Source: JTS-RE9 sp964649195
GTDB taxonomy: Bacteria; Planctomycetota; Phycisphaerae; Phycisphaerales; Phycisphaeraceae
Reading direction: 5' to 3'
Length of the DNA: 29,522 nt
Assembly (NCBI GenBank): GCA_964649195.1
Contig: CAZYPK010000052.1
Coordinates: 1-29,522 of the forward strand
The notes beneath the pieces are model-generated. The model had not been told where the DNA came from. It worked only from the letters and a program-made list of their open reading frames with translations, and made no database searches. Both the position numbers and the translations under genes were made by a program. This document shows positions 22,039-29,278 of the stretch, one piece after another (position 1 is the first letter of the stretch; each line of letters starts with the position of its first letter).

Positions 22039-24366
22039 TTGATCCCCACCCCCGTCATCACGAGCGAAGCGCAGGACCCGGCCAAGGTTCGCCGGCTGGA
22101 GTTGATTCTCCAGCAGGTGGATTCGCTGCCCACGCTGCCGGTCGTGGCGACCCGGCTGCTCTCGCTCACCGCCGATGAGAAGGCCGACGCCAGGCAGGTC
22201 ATCGAGCTGGTCAGTTCCGATCAGGCCCTGACTGCCAAGGTGCTGTCGATGGTGCGCATCGCGGCACGCGGGGTGCGCGATGTGACCACCGTCGATAAGG
22301 CGGTGCTGCTGCTGGGATTTGACGAGGTGCGCAATGCCGTGCTCTCCATCAAGGTGATCGAGATGTTCGAGCCTTCGCGCAAGCGAACGCCCGGCGTCGC
22401 GGCCACCGGGAAGCCCCGCTTCACCGCCATCGCCCAAGGCGAGGAGCCTGATGAAGCTTCGCTGATCAGGCCCACCTTCAACCACACCGAGTTCTGGCTG
22501 CATTGCCTGGCGGTGGCCGTCGCCGCCGAGCGGATCGCCGCGGCTCATCCCGAAGACAAAACGCTCAAGCCCAGCGAAGCCTTCGTGTGCGGCCTGCTGC
22601 ACGACATCGGCAAACTCGCCCTCGAACGCATCCTGCCCAAAAGCTACGAGCGGGTCATCGAACTGGTCGAACTGAACCAGAGCAACATCGCCGAGTTCGA
22701 ACGCCGCGTCATCGGCATGGATCATCACACCGCAGGCAAGCGGCTTGCCGAGCAATGGCACCTGCCGCACATGATCCAGGACTGCATCTGGCTGCACGGG
22801 CAGCCCTGGGACACCGTGCCGCCGGTCGAGCATCGCCGGATGATCGGGCTGATCACGCTGGCGGACCTGATCGCCCGCAGCCTGCACATCGGCTACAGCG
22901 GCAACTTCAACCTTCGCGCCGGCGCCCACGCGCTGGCCCGGCAGCTTGACCTCGATCCCGCCAGGGTCGATGAAGCGGTGCGCGATCTGCATCAGCTTGT
23001 CGCCGGCCGCGCCGCCGCGCTGGGGCTGCATGACGCACCCTCGCAGACTTCGTTTCTCAAGGCGATCCAGCAGGCCAACGACATGCTGGGCAAGCTCAAC
23101 AACTCGCTGGCTCGCCGCAGCCAGATCGTGGCAAGGCAGCAGCAGGTGCTCGACGCGATCGGCCAGTTTCACGGCGGCGCGGTGCCCGGACGCAGCGCGG
23201 AAGAGGTGCTTGCCGCGGTGATGGCCAGCGCCGCCGCCGTGCTGGGGCAGGGCTACTTCGGCATCGTCTATCAGCCTTCGCACACCACGCAATGGCAGAT
23301 CAGTTCCTACGACGGCGACGGCCGGCCCATCAGTCAGCACGCCATCGATCCGCCTCCCGGCGCGCCGGACCTTCGCACGCTCGACGCCAATCACCCGGCC
23401 ATGCTCAACCAGATGGGCATCCTCCCCTGGCTGGCCGACTACCTGGGCGACAAGGTCGATGTGAGGCAGGTTCGCATGTTGCCCCTGGGCTGCGGGTGGG
23501 GCACGGCGGCGGTGATGATCCACGATCGCCCGGTGCTGCCCGCGTGGCAACTGCTGGGCGCCCTGACCAACACCTGGGGCGCCGCCATCGCCGCCGCCAT
23601 GCAGCACGATGGCGCACGCAGGCTCGGCGAGCAGCTTGCCGACGCCAACATCGCCCTTGCCGACGCCCAGGACCGCCTGCTGCGCAGCGAATCGATGGCA
23701 CGGCTGGGCGAGATGGCCGCCGGCGCAGCCCATGAAATGAACAACCCGCTCGCGGTGATCTCCGGCCGCAGCCAGTTGCTGGCGCAGAGTCTTGCCCCCG
23801 GCAGCCCCGATCAGCGCACCGCGCAGACCATCGTGGAGCAGGCCCATCGCCTGAGCGATCTGATCACCTCGCTGCGTCTCTATGCCGATCCGCCCAAGGC
23901 CGACCGCCGGGCCGTGGATTTTGCGGCGCTGCTGGATGACACGGTCAAGCAGGTGAGCAAACAGGTGCCCAAAAACATGCACGCGCCGATCAATCTTCAG
24001 ATGCGCAAGGATCTTCCCGTGGTGCAGGTCGATGCGGATCAGCTTCGGCAGATCATCACCGACCTGCTGATCAACGCCTTGCAGGCCGTGCCCAAGACCG
24101 GCGTGCATGTGAGCGGCCGGCTCGATGCAGCCCGGCGGGCGCTGGTCATTCAGATCGCCGACGATGGTCACGGCATGGATGAACACACCCTGGCGCACGC
24201 GATGGATCCGTTCTTCAGCAACCGCCCCGCCGGCCGCAGCGTGGGCATGGGCCTGCCCCGGGCCCAGCAGTTCGCCGCCGCCCACGGAGGCCGCATCGAG
24301 CTTCGCTCCACGCCGGGCGAAGGAACGCTGGCCACGGTGACGCTCCCGCTTGATTCGATCACGTAA
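22039..24366 (+). CDS. HDOD - GAF-like - histidine kinase hybrid signalling protein
   Basis: The product is 775 residues from TTG 22039. The HDOD domain covers about 20-265 (LPTLPVVATRLLSL, SSDQALTAKVLSMV, GLLHDIGKLALERILP), with an insert near 120-150. A GAF-like region lies at about 370-520. The histidine-kinase dimerisation helix has GAAHEMNNPLAVI (phospho-His near 565). The ATPase domain has NALQAV (N-box, about 678), ADDGHGMDE (G1) and GMGLPRAQQFAAAHGG (G2). No membrane segment is seen, so it is cytosolic. The start is uncertain: the open frame continues upstream through the 7-bp array, which would add a heptad KLETRNS repeat. It is probably the partner of one or both neighbouring receiver proteins. 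Confidence 0.88.
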   Translation: MIPTPVITSEAQDPAKVRRLELILQQVDSLPTLPVVATRLLSLTADEKADARQVIELVSSDQALTAKVLSMVRIAARGVRDVTTVDKAVLLLGFDEVRNAVLSIKVIEMFEPSRKRTPGVAATGKPRFTAIAQGEEPDEASLIRPTFNHTEFWLHCLAVAVAAERIAAAHPEDKTLKPSEAFVCGLLHDIGKLALERILPKSYERVIELVELNQSNIAEFERRVIGMDHHTAGKRLAEQWHLPHMIQDCIWLHGQPWDTVPPVEHRRMIGLITLADLIARSLHIGYSGNFNLRAGAHALARQLDLDPARVDEAVRDLHQLVAGRAAALGLHDAPSQTSFLKAIQQANDMLGKLNNSLARRSQIVARQQQVLDAIGQFHGGAVPGRSAEEVLAAVMASAAAVLGQGYFGIVYQPSHTTQWQISSYDGDGRPISQHAIDPPPGAPDLRTLDANHPAMLNQMGILPWLADYLGDKVDVRQVRMLPLGCGWGTAAVMIHDRPVLPAWQLLGALTNTWGAAIAAAMQHDGARRLGEQLADANIALADAQDRLLRSESMARLGEMAAGAAHEMNNPLAVISGRSQLLAQSLAPGSPDQRTAQTIVEQAHRLSDLITSLRLYADPPKADRRAVDFAALLDDTVKQVSKQVPKNMHAPINLQMRKDLPVVQVDADQLRQIITDLLINALQAVPKTGVHVSGRLDAARRALVIQIADDGHGMDEHTLAHAMDPFFSNRPAGRSVGMGLPRAQQFAAAHGGRIELRSTPGEGTLATVTLPLDSIT

Positions 24367-24412
24367 ATCGTCGATGGAGATGAACGGAAGACATTCAGGT
24401 GAAAGCCTGTTG

Positions 24413-24462
24413 AAGAGGTCAGAGGTCAGGAGACAGGGGACAGGGGACAGGAGACAGAGAGA
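24413..24462 (+). repeat. GGTCAG/GACAGGG 7-bp array
   Basis: Six units with a 7-bp period (AGGTCAG twice, then GAGACAG and GGGACAG variants) lie in the spacer after the kinase gene. No matching inverted arm is seen. A short agccgcttgcggcttcg follows, the palindrome of the CTGAATAACC family. Confidence 0.85.
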
Positions 24463-24552
24463 AGCCCACAGCCGCTTGCGGCTTCGCTCCGCCCTCCCCC
24501 CTCCGCCCTCTTTCACCAGTGATGGATGACGCCGGACCGCAGGAGACCGCTC

Positions 24553-25632
24553 GTGGCGCAGGAATTGAAAAAGGATGTGAAGGTGAAAGCTCATCGTCGC
24601 CGCCGAAAGTCCTTTCGCGTGCTGCTGGTCGATGCCGATCCGCAGAGCCGCGATCTCCTGAAGCAGGTCACCGCCGGTGGCCGCACGCATCAGTTGAACC
24701 TGCTCACCGCAGGGTCGGTCGGCGAGGCGCGTCAGCTTCTTCAGGAAGGCACGGTCGATCTGCTGATCGTCGAGCCGGGCGTCTCCAATCATCACGGCTT
24801 GGAACTGGCCGGCGATGTCCACGCCGGCAGGAGCAACACGCAGACGATGGTGATGACCTCCACCGCGACCTACGCCGCCGCCGTCGAGGCGATTCGCGCC
24901 GGCGCCAGCGATGTGATCACCAAGCCGTTGAATCTTTCGGAATTGAACGATCGCGTGGAGCAGGCGATCAGCCGGACCGAGGCGGAGCACAGGAAAGCCG
25001 ATCGCGTCCGCCGTCTTCGCCGCATCTGCCGCAAGCTCAACGCGGCCCGCAACGAAGTGACACAGCAGGTCGATATCCTGTGCAGCGATCTGGTCTCGGC
25101 CTACCGCGAGCTGGCGGACCAGATGCAGAGCGTGGTGGAGACCAGCGAGTATGCCGCCCTGCTTCGCCGCGAGCTGGACCTGGAACGGTTGCTGCACCAG
25201 ACTTTGGAATTCGTGCTGGAAAAGGCCGGCCCGACCAACGCCGCCATCTTCCTGCCGGTGACGGCGGATGAATACACGCTGGGCGGCTACGTCAACTACG
25301 ACTGCGCCGGCGGCTCGCCGGAGATCCTGCTCAACCACCTGGCCGATGTCGTGGCCCCGCGCGTCGCCGAGGAGGACCGCCACGTCCACCTGACCGACAA
25401 CGAAACCCTCGCCCACTGGCTGGGCGATGACTCGGCCTACCTGACCGATTGCCACCTGCTGGCGATTCCTTGCTACGCCGAAAACGAACCCCTGGCCGTC
25501 ATGATCCTCTTCCGCGACGGCGCCCAGCCCCTGAGCCAGGACACCATCCACACCTGCAACGCCATCGCCCCGATGCTCGGCCAATACCTGGCCAAGATCG
25601 TCCGCGTCCACCACCGCCACCTGCACGATTGA
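24553..25632 (+). CDS. Receiver (Asp-to-Glu) plus GAF-domain protein
   Basis: The 359-residue product has a basic N-terminus (KAHRRRRKS). A receiver fold covers about residues 21-140: acidic pair D27/D29, Thr102-Thr104 region, KP lysine 124. The phospho-acceptor position holds Glu74 (LLIVEPGVS) in place of Asp. A coiled-coil linker spans about 140-190, then a GAF-like domain (about 195-355: EFVLEKAGPTNAAIFLP, LAIPCYAENEPLAVMILF). There is no output enzyme or DNA-binding domain. The Glu may mimic phosphorylation, making the receiver constitutively active or purely a protein-binding module. GTG 24553 has AGGAG 7 bases upstream (24541-24545); an in-frame ATG at 24526 has a poor site. Confidence 0.85.
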   Translation: MAQELKKDVKVKAHRRRRKSFRVLLVDADPQSRDLLKQVTAGGRTHQLNLLTAGSVGEARQLLQEGTVDLLIVEPGVSNHHGLELAGDVHAGRSNTQTMVMTSTATYAAAVEAIRAGASDVITKPLNLSELNDRVEQAISRTEAEHRKADRVRRLRRICRKLNAARNEVTQQVDILCSDLVSAYRELADQMQSVVETSEYAALLRRELDLERLLHQTLEFVLEKAGPTNAAIFLPVTADEYTLGGYVNYDCAGGSPEILLNHLADVVAPRVAEEDRHVHLTDNETLAHWLGDDSAYLTDCHLLAIPCYAENEPLAVMILFRDGAQPLSQDTIHTCNAIAPMLGQYLAKIVRVHHRHLHD

Positions 25633-25643
25633 TCAGGCAAGGC

Positions 25644-25720
25644 GAGCCGGGAGAGCCAGAAGAGCCGGGGGAGCCGGGGGAGCCGGGGCTTCGCAAAGCC
25701 TCAGCCCCACCCACCCAAAG
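25644..25720. repeat. 9-bp array (GAGCCGGGG) with GCCCCACCCACCC element
   Basis: Five units with a 9-bp period (GAGCCGGGA, GAGCCAGAA, GAGCCGGGG; about 25644-25688) are followed by the element ggggcttcgcaaagcctcagccccacccacccaaa (to about 25720). It has the same parts as 20771-20866 with the array in the other orientation. The rest of the spacer to 25831 holds gctgctacaaaagatgg (25781), a relative of the stem beyond trmB. Confidence 0.78.
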
Positions 25721-25831
25721 CTTCTCATTCACTTCAAAACTTCTCACCCAAAATTTCCCAAACTTCTGACTGGGCTTTGCGCTGCTACAAAAGATGGGCA
25801 CACCCATGCGATCATCGTGCGGACCGACGCC

Positions 25832-26500
25832 TCATCGACGCCTGAGAATCATGCTGTGGAACGGCCTTCCCTCCCGGCGGTATTTGCGCTCGAAGTTGGT
25901 GCCCACCAGTTCGCCTTCGCCGGCGGAACCGGGGCTTTCAAACGGGAGGCGCTCGAACAGGTCGGACACCTGGGCCGCGTGTTCCTCCATCCAAACGAAA
26001 TAGTCGCTGTGATCGGTGGCGATGCGAACACGGCCTTGCGCTTCGAGGGCGCGGTGCAGTTCGCGGAGGAACGGCGCCTGGATCAGCCTCCGTTTGTTGT
26101 GTTTGGCCTTGGGCCAGGGGTCGGGGAAATAGATGTGTACCTGCCGCAGCGCGCCATCGCCCACGTAGTTGCGGATGAAGAAGCCCGCCTCGGCGCGGAG
26201 GAGTTTGACGTTGGCCAGTTGATGCCTGCGGCAGCGATCGGCGCCGAAGCGCCAGAACGCCTTGGCCCACTCGATGCCGATGTAGTTGACGCCCGGCGTG
26301 AGCGTGGCCTGCTGCACCAGGAACGTGCCCTTGCCCGAGCCGATTTCCAGTTCGAGCGGTTTGCGGCAAGCCTCGCCGCCCTCCTCGCCAAACCACAGGC
26401 GAAGGTCGATCCGCCCCTGCGAAAACGGAGGCAGGTCCTGCTCCTGAATGCCGATGCCCGCGACATCCAGCGATTTGCCATGTCCCAGTGAAAGCGCCAT
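25832..26500 (-). CDS. trmB: tRNA (guanine-N7-)-methyltransferase
   Basis: The 222-residue product is TrmB, which transfers a methyl group from S-adenosylmethionine to N7 of G46 in the tRNA variable loop. The SAM-binding LELEIGSGKG (49-58), the acidic IGIEWAK after the second strand, the family signature IYFPDPWPKAKHNKRR (about 123-138) and the C-terminal GTNFERKY (200-207) are all present. ATG 26500 was chosen because the family fold begins soon after it; the open frame extends further upstream only through hairpin and 8-bp-repeat sequence. The gene precedes nothing on its strand within 200 bp. Its length is normal for the family. Confidence 0.95.
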   Translation of the reverse strand: MALSLGHGKSLDVAGIGIQEQDLPPFSQGRIDLRLWFGEEGGEACRKPLELEIGSGKGTFLVQQATLTPGVNYIGIEWAKAFWRFGADRCRRHQLANVKLLRAEAGFFIRNYVGDGALRQVHIYFPDPWPKAKHNKRRLIQAPFLRELHRALEAQGRVRIATDHSDYFVWMEEHAAQVSDLFERLPFESPGSAGEGELVGTNFERKYRREGRPFHSMILRRR

Positions 26501-26543
26501 GCGGCAAGCATAGCAAAGCGGCAGACGATGAGCGGACGAGCAG

Positions 26544-26599
26544 GCGCATCTTTTGTGGCAGCCTAAGCCACCCGGAATATGCTGCCACAAAATATGCGC
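26544..26599. repeat. 19-bp inverted repeat between trmB and the dioxygenase gene
   Basis: Left arm gcgcatcttttgtggcagc (26544-26562) and right arm gctgccacaaaatatgcgc (26581-26599) match at 18 of 19 positions around an 18-bp loop. No T-run follows on either strand. A copy of the right arm lies at 25781-25805, so trmB is flanked by related sequences. Confidence 0.7.
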
Positions 26600-26621
26600 A
26601 CCCCACCCAACCATCGCGCCT

Positions 26622-27554
26622 TCATGCCTTCCCCCTCCGTGCCTTCGTGCCTTCGTGCCTCCGTGCCTTCTTCGCAACCATCGCTTTCACGTAAGGCTTC
26701 ATCTCCATTCCCGGATACCTTCGCCTGACGCCTTCGATCGTCGCGTCATTCCAGTAGGCATCGCCGGGTTTGGGGAAGCCCAGCGCTTCGCGCTGGCGCG
26801 GCGTCGCGCGTTCGAGGAACGATTGCAGTTCCGCCTGCTCGCCGAAGCTGGGCCAGTGCTGGTAGCCTTGGAAAAGGTGTTTTTTGCCGCGGTACACCAG
26901 GTGTTGCGTGAAGCGGGCGCCCAAGTCGGCGGTGATCGCGGTGCCCCGGTGGAAGGCCCGCATGGAGAAGATGAGCATCGAGCCGGCCCTGGCGAGGATG
27001 GGCGTGGCCAGGTCGTAGATTTCAGGATATTCCTCGCGTGGCCGAAAGGGAGGCCAGAGCGGATCGTGACGGGTGTGATGGTGCGGGACGACGTGGGTGG
27101 GGCCCAGCATCTGATCGACATCGCTGTAGTAGAGGATGATGTTGACCTGCCGGTAGTCGCCGTCATCGCGCGGCACGACGAGCGTGTTGCCTTCGTAATC
27201 GACGTGCATCGGCTGATCAAACTCGCCCATGCCCGCGTACTTGGCCCACAGCGACGAGCGCGAAAGCATCACCTCCTCCGTGCCCAGCAGCCTTGCGACG
27301 ACATCGAGAATGCGCGGATGCAGGGCGATGTGATTGAGCGTGTGATCGACGTAGGGAAACTCGATCTGCTGAAAGTCCGGGTTCTCAGCCAGGGCGCGGT
27401 AACGCAGCGGCTGGAGGGCCAGTTCCTCCGGCGAAGGAAAGTAACCCGCGACCGCCTTCTGCGCGGCCTTGAGCTCCGCAGGGGTGAGAAAGCCTGGAAC
27501 AAGCGTGAAGCCCTGATCGCGGAGTTGGTTCAGATGTTTGGCGGTGACGTTCAT
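26622..27554 (-). CDS. Phytanoyl-CoA dioxygenase (PhyH) family protein
   Basis: The 310-residue product is a non-haem Fe(II)/2-oxoglutarate oxygenase. The 2-His-1-carboxylate iron site is visible: HVD at 117-119 and the distal His202 (AFHRG). A basic residue for 2-oxoglutarate follows at about 214 (ARFTQH). The start is the ATG at 27554, with an early FLTPAELKAAQ helix typical of the family. Substrate is unknown; family members hydroxylate lipids, ectoine and other small molecules. The C-terminal tail (residues 295-310, KKARRHEGTKARRGKA) is encoded by an 8-bp tandem repeat (GAAGGCAC) and is probably not part of the fold. It is divergent from the methyltransferase gene, with 7-bp arrays in the shared upstream region. 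Confidence 0.88.
   Translation of the reverse strand: MNVTAKHLNQLRDQGFTLVPGFLTPAELKAAQKAVAGYFPSPEELALQPLRYRALAENPDFQQIEFPYVDHTLNHIALHPRILDVVARLLGTEEVMLSRSSLWAKYAGMGEFDQPMHVDYEGNTLVVPRDDGDYRQVNIILYYSDVDQMLGPTHVVPHHHTRHDPLWPPFRPREEYPEIYDLATPILARAGSMLIFSMRAFHRGTAITADLGARFTQHLVYRGKKHLFQGYQHWPSFGEQAELQSFLERATPRQREALGFPKPGDAYWNDATIEGVRRRYPGMEMKPYVKAMVAKKARRHEGTKARRGKA
26630..26672. repeat. 8-bp tandem array (CCTTCGTG / CACGAAGG)
   Basis: About five units with an 8-bp period (CGTGCCTT, CGTGCCTC) lie inside the 3' end of the dioxygenase gene and encode its Lys/Arg-rich tail. It is the only 8-bp array in the window. Confidence 0.85.
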
Positions 27555-27561
27555 GCGGGGA

Positions 27562-27660
27562 GTCGGGTGTCGGGTATCGGGTTTCGGAGTAAAGCAACAT
27601 AGCGTATGTTCAATGCTTCAATCCGGCCCCCGGCCCCCGACACCCGATACCCGAAACCCG
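27562..27660. repeat. GTCGGGT 7-bp arrays in inverted orientation between divergent genes
   Basis: GTCGGGT, GTCGGGT, ATCGGGT, TTCGG at 27562-27586 face CCGGCCC, CCGGCCC, CCGACAC, CCGATAC, CCGAAAC at 27623-27660. The arms pair over about 25 bp. The region holds the promoters of two divergent genes; the right arm ends 6 bp before the methyltransferase ATG. Confidence 0.88.
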
Positions 27661-27666
27661 CTTCCC

Positions 27667-28425
27667 ATGTCCATCAAGAAACCACCGCTGACGATTCAGG
27701 TCACCACGCTTTGGGATTATCCCTCGCAGCATTATGGCGATGAGTTGCAGGGCGATCCGAACTATCGCGGGGCCACGCCCAGCTACATCATCTGGAACCT
27801 GCTCCGGCGATACACGCAGGAAAGGGACCTGGTGATCGATCCCTGCTGCGGCAGCGGAACGACGCTCGATGTGGCCCGCGATCTCAACCGCAAGGCGCTG
27901 GGGTATGACGTGGCGCCGAGCCGGGGGCGGAAGGATATTTTCCGGGTCGATGCGCGGAAGCTGCCGGCGGAGCTGACGGAGAAGGTCGATTTCGTTTTCA
28001 TCGATCCGCCTTACTCGACGCATGTGGAATACAGCGATGATCCGCGCTGCATCGGCAGGCTCGACACCGGCGTGGACGGCGGCAAAGCCTACTACGAGGC
28101 GATGGAACAGGTGATCGCCGAGATTCACCGCGTGCTCAAACCCGGCAAGCACATGGCGCTTTACGTCAGCGACTCGTTCGTGAAGGGCAAGCCTTTCATG
28201 CCCATCGGCTTCGAATTGTTTGCGATCATGCGAAAGTACCTGGAGCCGGTGGACATCATCAGCGTGACCCGTCACAACAGGACGCTGGAGATGGGCAACT
28301 ACCGCAAGGCCGCGGAGGATGGGAACTTTTTTCTGCGCGGGTTCAATTACCTGTTCATCATGAAGAAGAGCGCGGCAGGCGATCGCGGCCAGGTGAGCCG
28401 GAAGAGCCGGGGGAGCCGGGGCTGA
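27667..28425 (+). CDS. DNA methyltransferase (N6-adenine/N4-cytosine type)
   Basis: The product is 252 residues from ATG 27667. The SAM-binding motif I is DPCCGSGTT (58-66), with DVA... and GYDV after it. The catalytic motif IV is DPPY (113-116, in FVFIDPPYSTHVEYS). Motif I precedes motif IV, and the target-recognition part must be short. No restriction enzyme or specificity subunit is adjacent, so it is likely solitary, perhaps regulatory or an orphan from a lost system; an RNA substrate cannot be excluded. The last 11 residues (QVSRKSRGSRG) are encoded by the 9-bp GAGCCGGGG array. The longer upstream frame is only array sequence, so ATG 27667 is used. Confidence 0.85.
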   Translation: MSIKKPPLTIQVTTLWDYPSQHYGDELQGDPNYRGATPSYIIWNLLRRYTQERDLVIDPCCGSGTTLDVARDLNRKALGYDVAPSRGRKDIFRVDARKLPAELTEKVDFVFIDPPYSTHVEYSDDPRCIGRLDTGVDGGKAYYEAMEQVIAEIHRVLKPGKHMALYVSDSFVKGKPFMPIGFELFAIMRKYLEPVDIISVTRHNRTLEMGNYRKAAEDGNFFLRGFNYLFIMKKSAAGDRGQVSRKSRGSRG

Positions 28426-28745
28426 GGCTCTGCGGCCGGGTGGCTGGGGCTGGAGGCTTGCGCAAGCCCCGGCCCAAGCGACCATCGACTTTCAGTTGCT
28501 TCACCTTGCTTCGTGCGCCTGGCCCGGGGCTTTGCGGACTCAGCCCCAGCCACCCAAAAGCTCTCAGGCTCCGAGAGGCGGGCCTCCAGTTCGGCGGGCC
28601 TCGGCTGCGGCCCGGCGGCAGCCTTCGAGCGACTCGCGGTCTTCCTCGGCTCGGCGCGCGCGCTGCGCTCCTCTGCTCGACGGCAATCAGGGCAGCCGTC
28701 GTAGTCGTCGTCGCTGAATCGGCCATGAATGTGGCAATATGGCAT
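28347..28745 (-). pseudogene. Probable small zinc-ribbon protein, C-terminus overrun by repeats
   Basis: From ATG 28745 the frame begins MPYCHIHGRF and continues to GCPDCRRAEE. This gives a C-x-x-H ... C-x-x-C arrangement within 20 residues, like a small zinc ribbon. After about residue 65 the sequence (FWVAGAESAKPRA and PQPRLPRLFRL) is encoded by the repeat elements at 28394-28562, and the frame runs into the 3' end of the opposite methyltransferase gene. The first 60 residues look genuine and the rest acquired. It may be a decayed gene or a functional one with a junk tail. A start three codons upstream (28754) is also possible. Confidence 0.35.
28394..28562. repeat. Large inverted pair of GCCCCAGCCACCC elements with a 9-bp array
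   Basis: A 9-bp GAGCCGGGG array (28394-28421) is followed by cggggctgaggctctgcggccgggtggctggggctgg (to about 28455). The inverted copy cccggggctttgcggactcagccccagccacccaaaa occupies 28523-28559. Between them is ggcttgcgcaagccccggcccaagcg. The left array overlaps the 3' end of the methyltransferase gene. Confidence 0.75.
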
Positions 28746-28796
28746 GCCGTCCACGTCTCAATGATGGAACAAAACCGCCGGATTGTTGGCCAGCGC

Positions 28797-28898
28797 TCAC
28801 GCCAGGTCGGCAGCGATGAAAGCGCCGCCGACACGAATCAGTTCGCGGCGGGAGTAGCCGTCGCAGGTTGCGCCAGGTTTGCCGGGGATGGTCAGCAT
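28797..28898 (-). pseudogene. N-terminal fragment of a DUF1501-type Tat-exported protein
   Basis: The ATG at 28898 opens a 33-codon frame ending in TGA (28797-28799). The peptide starts MLTIPGKPGATCDGYSRRE and continues LIRVGG. This matches the characteristic start of planctomycete DUF1501 proteins, which begin MLTI..., have CDG-SRR and a twin-arginine signal. Those proteins are about 400-480 residues; here a stop cuts it after LA. A ttGGAG ribosome site lies 9 bases upstream, so the start is a normal one. It is best read as the broken remains of a full gene. No continuing DUF1501 body is seen downstream. Confidence 0.6.
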
Positions 28899-28927
28899 GA
28901 ACATTAACTCCAAGGGAGTGGTTGAGA

Positions 28928-29278
28928 TCACCATTCTGCCAGACGAAGGTTCACATTCCAAACATCTTTCATCACAAAATTCGTGGCCATGTCAAGAATT
29001 TTTCGGATGCATTGGCCGTGGGTGTGGGTTCCATGAGCGATGTAGATGCAGCCCGCAAAGCCTCGTCCGGCGGACTCGAACCGCTCGATGATCCGAAAAA
29101 AGTCGTCATCGAACGTCACAAAAACACGCTTCAATTCCGTGGCCCGTTCCAGAAGATCAGGATCATCCCATTCTTCGGTTGCATCGTCCTGGGCGGTTAA
29201 AACATCAATGCCGCGACTTCGAAGCCCCCGCGTGATCGGCCCCGGAACGTGCGCATCCATGTACAGTTGAAGGCTCAA
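28928..29278 (-). CDS. DUF5615-family PIN-like protein, toxin-type partner
   Basis: The 116-residue product fits DUF5615, a compact PIN-like nuclease-fold family. It starts LQLYMDAHVPGPITRGLRSRG (family pattern FLLDENLPxxLxxxLRxxG), with Asp8, then TAQDDATEEWDDPDLL and VFVTFDDDF, which supply the remaining acidic residues. The start is TTG 29278, whose bases overlap the stop of the DUF433 gene upstream (TTGA), so translation is coupled. DUF433-DUF5615 pairs are regarded as toxin-antitoxin-like; RNase activity is inferred from the fold. It is followed directly by the DUF1501 fragment. Confidence 0.82.
   Translation of the reverse strand: MSLQLYMDAHVPGPITRGLRSRGIDVLTAQDDATEEWDDPDLLERATELKRVFVTFDDDFFRIIERFESAGRGFAGCIYIAHGTHTHGQCIRKILDMATNFVMKDVWNVNLRLAEW

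Noticed and set aside
21991..25626. A 1211-codon open frame on the minus strand across the kinase and receiver-GAF genes
   Set aside because: It lies opposite two well-supported genes and the array between them, has low-complexity His/Gly/Ala-rich sequence with no domain, and is explained by GC-rich third positions removing stops.
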